From Dysidea avara (taxonomy: Eukaryota > Porifera > Demospongiae > Dictyoceratida > Dysideidae): a stretch of 64,000 nt of DNA. Location of the stretch: positions 32,921,977 through 32,985,976 of the forward strand of contig NC_089275.1 in the NCBI RefSeq assembly GCF_963678975.1. The letters run 5' to 3'. The notes below the pieces were generated by a model. It had not been told where the DNA came from, ran no database searches, and saw only the letters and a program-made list of their open reading frames with translations. Each line of letters begins with the position of its first letter. Positions within the stretch are counted from its first letter, which is position 1. This document shows positions 1-10,300 of the stretch, one piece after another. The translations under genes and the position numbers were made by a program.

Positions 1-268
1 GTACTACACCATTATCGATAGGTGTGGTCACTCACGAACAAGCTGATTAACTGGCCAGACAGCTATCAGCTTCGTGTAAAAGGGTGAGTACTTTCACCTA
101 TCAGGTGAGTATGCCTGGAGTGATCTATATCACTTATACATTACTGTGTTAGGTTTTGCTGATATATACACCTTAGCCCTCAGGCCTACAGTCCTCATGC
201 TTTGGGTACATATATCAGCAAAATCTCTTGCAGCCATGGTATAACTATTAATCGTACTTGTGTGGTAT

Positions 269-516
269 CAGGAGCTTATGAGCCGCCAAAGGTGGCGAAG
301 GAGCATGAAACTTACGTAGCCTGCTGGGTGCCATCAAAATCCAGATTCATAAGTGATTAGTTTCCATATAAGGAAAGTAAAATCTCTTTAATCAACGCTT
401 TATACTAATTGTGCGCGACACTCGTAGCAATTTATTCAAAAACGTGATGTAATTTGGAATGTGATGGAACCGAGTTTCATGCTCCTTCGCCGCCTTCAGC
501 GGCTCATAAGCTCCTG
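269..516. mobile_element. Small inverted-repeat transposon (MITE)
   Basis: The ends are inverted repeats of about 44 bp with three mismatches, beginning CAGGAGCTTATGAGCC. The flanks carry a direct duplication GTGGTAT at 262-268 and 517-523. The element sits just inside the first intron of the collagen gene that starts at 800, 23 bp past its donor. It has no coding capacity. The 7-bp duplication (8 bp if one mismatch is allowed) fits a hAT-like insertion. Confidence 0.8.
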
Positions 517-539
517 GTGGTATATATCATGATACGTAC

Positions 540-800
540 CATTCCATTCCTATCCAGTAAGACATCTATGATGATGTTTAGTTGTTCCATTTGTAACTGT
601 TGTTCACTGATCTTATTATTTTGTTTGATAATTCGTTTGTTGAGTTGTTCAGTCTGTTCCTGATTGTGATATTGTTGTTCCATGACTTGTGTGTTTAACT
701 GTATCAATGAGGACTGTAAGTACCAACCACCAACAAATACTACTACCAGACACACTACTGATAATACTACACTAATTTGTACTGTAGAAACTGCACCCAT
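540..800 (-). CDS. First exon of a membrane-anchored collagen-like gene (copy A, gene continues off the left edge)
   Basis: This 87-codon exon starts at the ATG at 800 (MGAVSTVQ) and ends at a donor GTACGT at 539. It encodes a short cytoplasmic start, one hydrophobic helix (roughly residues 8-26) and then a Gln/Asn/Leu-rich coiled coil ending LLDRNGM. It has the same length as, and is very similar to, the first exon of the complete collagen gene at 16088-16348. It should therefore be the anchor and trimerisation region of a type II membrane collagen whose Gly-X-Y exon lies beyond position 1. The open frame continues upstream to an ATG at 911, but that ATG lies upstream of the TATA box at 851-858, so I prefer 800. 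Exon identity is seen in the sequence; the function is inferred from copy B. Confidence 0.75.
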
Positions 801-850
801 TGCTTTTTGATAGCTAGTTAGCAAAGTGATGAAATTGTAAAGTGTTGTAG

Positions 851-858
851 CTTTTATA
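851..858 (-). promoter_or_regulatory. TATA box of collagen copy A
   Basis: TATAAAAG on the minus strand, 51 bp upstream of the chosen ATG. It is followed by CTACAAC, also seen just downstream of the TATA box of the FReD gene at 20174. In collagen copy B the corresponding position reads TACAAAAC, a weakened TATA. Confidence 0.6.
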
Positions 859-929
859 CCATGACAGCTGTGTAGTGGTATGATGTAATTGCTGTTTTGG
901 GTTTTCTCCATATTTATCTATTGAGTGCA

Positions 930-1600
930 ACGGATTGAGGGACATGAACCCCTTGAATGAATAACATTTCTGTATGCTATTGCTTCATTCTTCAGACACA
1001 ATTTGAATTGGATGTTCTGCTATACTCATTGTGAAGGGAATGGTATGATTTCTTATCTAGCTACCTATTTCCCTACTGTGGTCAGTTCATCTGGTGGTCT
1101 CTTGAATTGCCTTTTTTCATCCTTAACAAGAGACGTTTAGTATACGTACTGGGTGAGATGCCTAGTGCATCAGTAGTTATGGAGTTATACAGCTATTTAA
1201 ATAATTATTTAACACATCTACCAGTTCATGATTTTTATGTACCATCGAATCTTCAGAGACTAAAGGTTTATCATGTCATGTCACTGTAAGTTGCTGCTGA
1301 TAATTGTCAGCAAGGTGTAAAATACTAGAACAACTATTGTGCTGCTATCGTTACTGGTAATATCACAACTACCACTTTGTTCACTACCACATCCCTGGCC
1401 CATTTGCTGCCAAATATGTACACTGTATGTGTTCCACCATGGAAATGTCTACTCCATTCCCAAAATTACTCAATAATCTTCAATGCATACACTTGCGCCG
1501 TTCAGTTACACTGGCGCCGTTCATTTATAAAAAGCTGCTATCCTATAATGCTGATACAGATGATATTCACTATTGACTGGTGATTACTACCATACCTTGT
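930..1600. repeat. Upstream flank of collagen copy A, partly duplicated
   Basis: Stretches near 1105-1125 and 1505-1590 resemble the upstream flanks of collagen copy B (16490-16640) and copy C (22250-22415). A shared landmark is GATATTCACTATTGACTGGT. About 380 bp between these stretches (1130-1505) has no counterpart in copy B. It contains an open frame (1107-1289, +) ending at a donor-like GTAAGT, which I do not recognise as a gene. Confidence 0.5.
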
Positions 1601-1910
1601 AAGTGTGTGGGTACTACATGGAGACCAATTGTCTATGGGTTGTGTTCACTGTCAGCATTCTGTAGCTATATATGGTAATGGAGTCTGTACATATAAGGTG
1701 GGTTGACAGTGTTAGTGATCAGTGGGTAGGTAAGTATGTAGCTGGTTGCTATAGCACACCACCATTATATCCCAGTATATGGGAGGATTGAAGTGCAGTA
1801 CTTGGTGATAAATGTGCAGCCATGAATTCAAGATACTATGCTTTTAGGTAGTCCCTAATTGTCCAGAGCACACAAGAAGTCCTGTGTATGTACTTAGTGC
1901 ACATGTGTAT
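1600..1910. other. Nothing recognised
   Basis: AT-rich intergenic or intronic DNA with no ORF, repeat or RNA signal that I can support. Confidence 0.4.
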
Positions 1911-3030
1911 TAGGGCTGAGCGATATTATCATTTTAACAATATATTGCGATATTTTGAAAGTATCGATATCGCGATAGTTTGTTATTAATAATCGTGATA
2001 CCATGCCTGTACATTATTTTCATTAAAAATTCATTTGTTACCCAATACGGGTAGGTATAAACAGTGGAGCCGGGGACCTGGGGACCCACAGAAATCCAAC
2101 TCTGCTTGGAATTTTATATACTTCACAGTATTCTATACTTGTACTAGGTACCTTTGCAAGTAGTCTTGCATGGCCAATCCACTTTTTCTCCCCTTGTGGC
2201 ATCTCGCATGATGTTTACACCAATTAGAAATTATAAGCATCTCTAAAAAGTGTCTGAAGCTAATTGCATATAGGCCACTGCCTGCTGCACAGTAAGCATA
2301 CTAGTCTATTATGTCACCTAGCTACTAGAGTAGTTTAGGAACATTGTGCAAATGCATCATGATGTATGAAGAGCTGCTGGAACTTGCTTAGCTTGGCTTA
2401 GCTGGTAATTGATCGCCTGCTGCACAATGAGCATACTAGTCTATTATGTCACCTAGCTACTAAAGTAAACATTGTGCAAACAAATACTCTGGGAAAATAG
2501 CGAGTGACCTGTAATTAATACAGTCAGCTTCAGACACTTTCAGAGGCGCTCATAATTTCTAATTGGTATAAACATCGTGCGAGACGCCACAAGGGGGGGA
2601 AAAGTGGATTGGCCATACAAGACTGCTTGTAGAGGTACCTAGTACAAGTATAGAATACTGTGAGGTGTAAAAAGTTCCAAGAAGAGTTGGATTTCCCTGG
2701 TCCTTGGTCCCCAGGTCCACTGTTTTTACCTACCCATGCTATACTAGGCTAAGAATCCTTGTAAGTCATAACCTGTTACCCCTGCAGAGAGGTGTGAACA
2801 CCATAACATAACCTCAAAGCATGTGTTACAATAACTGTTACTGTAAACAAGGATGATAGTGGCTAGTTTGATGCTACCTTTAAAGACTTCCTGGAAGAAT
2901 ACTGAGCAATACACTATATTGCACCAGCTATGATTGAGTTATTTGTAAGTATTGTGAACTATTCAGTATTGTGAATAGTGGCTTTAGTATCGATCGTGAT
3001 ACTAAATTGGCAGTATCACTCAGCCCGTAT
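1911..3030. mobile_element. hAT-like non-autonomous element, decayed, hosting a nested element
   Basis: The ends are inverted: GGGCTGAGCGATAT on the left and the complement of ATCACTCAGCCC on the right. The subterminal DNA is full of CGATAT-type words, as in other hAT-like elements of this window. No convincing target duplication is left. A second inverted-repeat element lies inside at 2049-2735. Confidence 0.5.
2049..2735. mobile_element. Long inverted-repeat element nested in the previous one
   Basis: The arms are about 210 bp (2049-2262 and 2522-2735). They begin GGGTAGGTATAAACAGTGGA on the left, with the complement on the right. The spacer holds a direct duplication of about 50 bp (near 2281-2340 and 2413-2470). 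No ORF is present. Confidence 0.7.
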
Positions 3031-3223
3031 GATGTCACTGCATACTTATCAAACAGTATGGTATTACTGTTTAAGTAGGGTTCCCCCCAAAATGACGCAT
3101 GCTGCCTAAAATGCCACCTTCAAAAATTATCCTAGATTACAGAATAATTAGTCCATCAAATATAGCATTAAAAAACTAATAGAGGCGGCCGGATATAGTC
3201 ACTAAACTCAGATTTTAGTCTCA

Positions 3224-3442
<219 letters not shown>

Positions 3443-3956
3443 ACCACAGTCACAAGGCTGGAGGCCGAAAGAAGCATCACATGGCCACCATTTTATGCCA
3501 CAATAACACACTCACTAGTGGGATGTGCTTTCTGGGTTTCCGACAAGTGTGTGCCCTATGCACCTTGTCTTTGCTTTTATCTTTAATCAGGCTAGTCTTC
3601 TTCCTTCTCCATGCAATGAAACCATATTGAGGTGTTAATTTTTCCTATCGACACTTTCTCTGAGCAGCACATTTAGATGCCACAAACTTATTGAAGCGCT
3701 TACACTTCACGATAAGTTCAATGCCATGCCTATTAAATAATTAATGCGATCTGGTTGATTAAGAGAGTACCAAGACCATACCTCTTAACAATCTATCATG
3801 ATGACACATTATTGGCCTATCTGTATGTTTGCACAATGAATAGTAACACACACCCTCGTAGTGAAAGGCTGACTTGAGATACTCTAATACAGCAGTCACC
3901 CTAATAGAACAGTCACACGTGTATAGCTGTATGCTATAACAAAACAACCAAACAAA
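3443..3956. other. Nothing recognised apart from one dispersed motif
   Basis: No gene was found. A copy of the CTCTAAT(A/G)-type motif found across the window lies near 3878-3912, together with the fragment AATAGAACAGTCA. Confidence 0.4.
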
Positions 3957-4213
3957 CTAGTATAAAATTAGTTATTAAAAAATGAAGTTGGGATCTAAGC
4001 GATAAAAAATAGTAAAACAAGAGATGAATGATGGTATTACAGCATAGCTTGGTGGGAAATCCCTACTTTGGCATTAAACAAAATCACTGTGATAGCTTAC
4101 CAATGTAGGGATTTCCTACCGAGCTATGCTGTAATACTGTCATTCACCTCTCGTTTAGCTTTTCATTGCTTGGATCCCTACTTCATTTTAAATTGCTAAT
4201 TTTTAATCTACTA
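3957..4213. mobile_element. Hairpin MITE
   Basis: The two arms (about 3957-4078 and 4104-4213) are near-complementary, for example GGTATTACAGCATAGCTTGG against CCGAGCTATGCTGTAATACT. The loop is about 25 bp. It lies less than 100 bp upstream of the first visible MAN1 exon, so it is probably intronic. Confidence 0.7.
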
Positions 4214-4307
4214 GTTTCTATATAGTATGGCTGATCATAATGTGATATATAGTATACAATTATTATTCAATGACTACGACAACACTGTACACTTTATTTC
4301 ACTACAG

Positions 4308-7300
4308 GACTACTGTTAGCACTGGTAGGGTTTTATTCTTACTTGTGGTACGTTAATAAGAAACATCAACAACAACAAGCAGTGTTCGTAATGGTGGATA
4401 ATATTATTGGTAAGTGATAACATTGTAACTACTGTATGTGTCAATCGTGTCTAATAATTGTTTACAATAGACCCTCAATGGCTGATAAAAGTGTTCAATT
4501 TTTCAGGACCATTTCATATACGCTCTAATAGAAAGTACATCTCTATATTATAATGAAGCAGTCAATAATGGAGGGTCTACTGTACATATAGTTATTTGGG
4601 GTTACTGTGGCTGGTATGTACTTTCATATGCAACCATAGTAGTCTACTAATTAATAATTGTTTGCTTGATTTCTTCCAGATGTTTTGATCTTACATCACA
4701 AGTCATCATCAAAAAACAAAGATCTTCTTCCTTATTTAGCTATTTCTCATGTCAGAGACATGTTAATTCCTCCATCAGAAAGGTGTGTTGTTGACAAGTG
4801 AATGAGTTATAATAGAACATATACTACAGTGCATAAATTACAGTGATTATCCCACAAGCATAGTAAAAGTTGTTCAGATAAGTGAATTGTTTGGATAACT
4901 GAAGCCCATACATTTATACAGATCACTGTTGAAATACTCTAATAGAACAGTCGTTTCTAATTTCAAGGTTTATTGTATACTAGAGTTGCAACGATACAGT
5001 GTGTAGATGTATCAATATGTTGCCTCTGGTGTATCACGATACAGTGATATATTGCATGATACAAAGTGGAGTCTAAGCAATGGTCTATGTCGTTTTTTAA
5101 TGTTGTTTTTTAAGGCAAATAAATAAGCTAATTTTTCTTTGAGAAGCATTGCATACTACTCAGTTTAACCACAATGTACAATAATTCAGCCATTTTAACA
5201 AACTATGATATGACGATATATCACGATACGCAATATATCGATATGGTTTGACATTGTATCGATACAGCGATATTGTCTTAAAACGATACAATATGCGATA
5301 TATTGATATATTGTTGCATTTCTACTGTATACCAGGAGACTAACCTTGTGTATGGATAACTATGAGTTTGTTGTTTTTAAGGGTGTGTGCTCAATGCATG
5401 TCCACACAGTGCATAAACAAATAAGTGACAAGTTTTAATTCCTTTAACTAATCACATATCTTACATATCTATATGGTTTGTTCCTGGTATGTCTTATGTC
5501 TTATCCACCTGACTTGTGTGGTTGTTATTATCCCTGTTGTATAAATTTCATTAAAATAATACACGCACACACACACACACTGCTGCGTGTTTATTTATAT
5601 ATCTCCAATAGAGTACACAAGGCACAGATATGGCAGAAGGCAGTTGATTGGATAGCTAATTCAGAGACAAGAGTCCGAGTAGAGTCACAAATGATAGCAG
5701 GAGAACAGTTTACTGTATGGAGGTGGATACATAGTGACCCTCCAGCTACTGAGGTAAAATTTTTGCTATACAGTGGAACCTGGTCACTTTTGTATAACGG
5801 TGACTGTAACAACATCCCAAATATTTTCCCTTACAAATGTATGCATTGATTTGTGTTAAGTGGTCACCTGTCTAACGCATATAATGGCCAGCCAAAAATT
5901 CACCTATCACTGTATGCATAACTTCAACATCATAAATAATACACGTAACAAAGGATTGGCAATGCACCTATTAAACCTGTAGTGACATCACGGTTATCCT
6001 CATTATGGTTCATAATCCAGTTAACACAACCTCTCACCTTGGTTATAAAAATAATCTATGGAAACACATACTGTATAGCGGGAAATTTTCAAAAGGTTAA
6101 ATTTTCGAAAAAGTGCTTGATTGGAAATTCGAAAAAATATTTTAGAAACAATGCCTCTTACCGCACCGCACCGTAGATATTCACAGAAAAGCTAATAGTG
6201 GTTGCGTTGATCACATACATAGCTGCTTTGATTGTTCAGTATAGCTAGATAAAAGCCCAATCTGGCTTTGATAGAATCTCGTCTAGCTACCGTAGGGTCT
6301 TCCTTCGTAGGTTGAACCATGTTGTTTGGCGGACTTCCTTCGCCTCAGTGGCCTGCGGATCGAGCCATAGCTAAGTACATGGCATTTTTCAGCCCATATA
6401 GATTTTTGCTGATAATTAATCTTTCCTAGTAATTTCTGGTCTCTCGAGCTCTTATAGGCTTCAAGACTCGTGGTGTCATTCGTGCTCGCTCATATACGCG
6501 TGCGTGGTAGCTATAGCTATATGGCTAGCTACTTGTGTGTGGCCCAGTGCCTAGCTATAATACATTAAGCCTATAGCTAACTGATATTAGCAGAAGCTAT
6601 GCATGCGTGCACTCGCAAAAATCAATTTTATATACCTAGCTATACTTTTTTCGATTCTCACTTCAAAGCCGGCCGGATGTACTAGCTAGCTATTTTCGAA
6701 AAATATTTTCAAAAACATGGTTATCTTCAAATTTTTCGAAAATTTAACCTTTCGAAAATTTCCCGCTATATGGTACACTAGTTATCTGAACTCCTATATA
6801 CAGACCACCTGCAGCTCAGACGCCTGAAAATGTTCATAACTGAAGTTTTGTACAAAATCTCTCCTTAAAACAATGTATTTAACGCATTTGCAAAGCATGA
6901 AAAATATTTGACTTCTCTAACAGAACACTGGCTACTTTATAATAGAGCATTCAATTTTGGCATACAAGTTTGGATAAGGACTCGGATGCCTGTGCACCAC
7001 TCAGGCACTTAAGTCTTGTACAAAAATCCTCCTGGGACAGGACTAGTAATCTGCAGGAGGACTGTCCAGGTCTAGATCTCACAGAGAGGTCGCGGAACTA
7101 AAGTTCCACCACAACCTCTACATCACTAAATTGAGACAAGGATAGTGAGGCAGCATGGCCAAGTGGGTAGAGCACTGGCCTGGTAATTGAAAGGTGCTAG
7201 GTTTGATGCCCAGTGTTGTCTCCTTGAGCAAGAAACTTTGCTCACATTGCTCCAATCTACCCAGCTATATAGTAGGGGACCTGTTGTCAACTGGAAATAA

Positions 7301-10300
7301 CAGCTCTGGGAAGATAAAGAGGAGTATCCATTCTGTTGGGTAGCCATATCTATGACGATAGACACGTGGAAGTTATGCGACTGTAACTAGGATTGTATAG
7401 TAGTTGTTAGTGTTGCACCAATAATCGGTTGAATTATCGGTAACAGCCAATATTAGCTAATTTTACAAGTATCGGTATCGGCTATGAAGCGGAAATCATT
7501 TGCTGATTAACCGAAACCCACAATCAATCGTTAATGACAGCAATGAACAGGTGAAAGTAAAGAGGTGGTGAATGTAGCAGTAAGTGGTTTGCTGTAACTG
7601 TTTTGACTTGTTTGTTTGCACAAGTATGGTCGCAAGGCTATATAGGCTGTGTTTGTTTATTGGCTGCCCACACAATTAGTTGATCACTCTTCACAAAGGG
7701 TCAGGAGTCCCACTAAAAACACTGTTTGATAAGCTGGCTTAGCTGTTTTATAACTACTTGGCTTCCTTTTCCATGAAAGGAGCTAGTGGCTAAACTGTAG
7801 AAAACATTGTAAAAGTCGGTCGCCCACGCAATTAATTACATTATCATTACCAATGCAGTTTATACACATAAACTTTAGGTGATTTTCTGCTCCTCCTCCA
7901 CTGTTCTGAAGAATTAAAGAATATCGGTAAAGATTGGTATATCTTTTACAGGAATAGGCAAATATTCGGTATTGGTAAATGTGAAAAAAATGCATATCAG
8001 TGCAACACTAGTAGTTGTGATGTGCGTTGCCAATCCTATTACATATATCATCTATGCTCTCATATAGCAGTTGCTACCTTATAATGAACAGTAAGTGCCT
8101 TGTTCAACCAATAATCTGGCACCATGATCGGAAGTTGGCACGTGAACTCACTTCCTTGGTTTCAATGCTTAAAAGTATTCAATGGCCGTTAGCAACATTT
8201 ATAACAAGCTCATCTTGCCATTGCCATACAAATATTATGGTTGGTGCAAGCCACTTTATAGTAATTACCTATTTATAATGGTCAAAGCCACTAAAATGCT
8301 GCTGACCACCTAATACAGGTTTTCCTCTGTAACTGCCACCTGTATATAAGGACCAGAACTTTCTGGTCGAAGGTTCCACTGTACTACAACTACTCTAATA
8401 GGACAATCATTCTGGCTATCAGCTAAATAGAATTCTGGATAACTAATGGTCTTGCCCAACGTGAGATTCCACATTACATGTCTGTGTATTGCACTAACAC
8501 TGTGATGACCTCTTCTATTCATGGGTTACTTGTAATGTGATACAAACTTGGCACATGTTATTGTGTTGTATTGTGTTGTATTGTGTAAGTATGTTGTACA
8601 TAGTTGACTGTTTCTTTGTGTGTTGTGAAGAACAACAACTATAACTTTCCTTTTATTTTTGCTAGGTACCTGATAGAGGTGAACAGTGGCAAGGAAAAGG
8701 TGATCACATTAACTCATCATGTTACACCATCACTGTTATAACTACACTAGTCATGACACACTGTACATGTGATGTATGCCAGTTTACAAAGGGATGGAGT
8801 TTGTATGTATATAGATTGCTAAATCTGAACTTAAGAGCAGCCAGTTTCAGTCAACCTTATAACATGCACCTTCAACCACTAAACTTTATTAAAAAATAAG
8901 TAATTTGCAAGTTAAATTCCTAGTAAATTTGTGTATGTAATACAGTAACTAATGATGATGTTCTTTTCATTCTCCATAGCATTTGATGCAGTCTCTCCTC
9001 CACTATGCCCTCCATCAGTTTGTATGAGACTTAAGAACATGTTTGACTCTACAATGTTAGTAGTGACATGGGTTAAGTAGAATATATGTATTTTGGGTGA
9101 CCAAGTATTTATCATGTAATGTAAGTAATAGTTACAACACACCATGAGGTTTGTAGCTGATTTGTAAACACCACCCCTAGTAGCCTAAAGGTAGTACTTA
9201 GATGTATGACGTACCTGCAACCTATACTGACTGATTTGTAACTATGTCAGCATTTCTGTATCCACCATAATACAATCTCCTATTGTAACTTACGTCATGT
9301 TAATGTATAATTGTATTTGTACTCTCCACAGACATGTCAGTCCTAGTGACATTACAGCAATACAAGATGCACTATTACACAAGTGTATGGATCATGGTAG
9401 AGTGGTCCATATTGTTGTTGACAAGAGATCACTTTTTGTAAGTACATTTTGTGTATATGTATATATTTGTAGTATACAAAATGTATATGTTTTTATTACA
9501 TTGAAAACATACTCCATTATGTACAAATTCTATACATATTTCTTACAGGGCTGTGTTTATATCAAGTTGGATTCCATCAGTACAGCACTATCAGTGTACA
9601 AGACACTCCATGGGTCATGGTTTAATGGTAAATAACTTATTACTTGTTGTAAATAGCTATGTAGCTCTGTGTAGACTATATATATACAGGAGCTCATAAT
9701 CTTGCCAAATATGTAGATAATCTATTAGGGCAGTCACGACTCAAATGGTCTTGTGTGGTCTATGTTTGGTGCAGGGACTTATTGCTTTCAGTATCACCAC
9801 CTGTGTGTAAGGCAACCATTCTGGGAAATTGGAAATGATGGAAATGGAAACTGGAAATCAAATCATTATATATGTGTATCCTAGAGTAAAAGCCTCACTT
9901 AGTGGTCACCTCTTAAAGACCACCTCTGTACAAAGACCACATTGTAATTAGGTTCTAAAAGATAGTTAAGGCATACTTGATAAGGCTGGGATGAATATTG
10001 AAATTTACCTTCGAACATTCGCTAATAAAATGTTCGAACATTTGAAGCTTCGGTGTTAGCTATACAAGTTACAGGTTTTCTTGTAATTATGCACATCCTT
10101 CTTAAATTTTATCTTTCTAAGTTTGAAGCATTTGGAAAGTGCATAGCAGCAGCACTGAATGATGCAATCAATCGATTGCAAATGGGCGTGTCCGCTATAC
10201 TGCAATCGTGCATGGGTAAACACCAAGCAGTGGCATAGCCAGGCCTCCATGGATGGGTGGGCACACTCACCTACACATTTCACCCCATGCAACTAACTAG

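Noticed and set aside
504..911. Longer start (MEKTQN at 911) for collagen copy A
   Set aside because: It lies upstream of the TATA box at 851-858, and copy B has no counterpart of the extra residues.
1911..3030. 8-bp target duplication for the GGGCTGAG element
   Set aside because: Flanking 8-mers agree at only about half of the positions under any end choice.
5478..5849. 123-aa plus-strand ORF as a separate gene
   Set aside because: Its middle is the real MAN1 exon 5612-5753; the ends are intron read-through.
7147..7222. tRNA gene
   Set aside because: A and B boxes are present but the acceptor stem does not pair and a SINE tail follows directly.
9297..9635. 112-aa plus-strand ORF as a separate gene
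   Set aside because: It fuses two MAN1 exons through an intron of 111 bp that happens to stay open.
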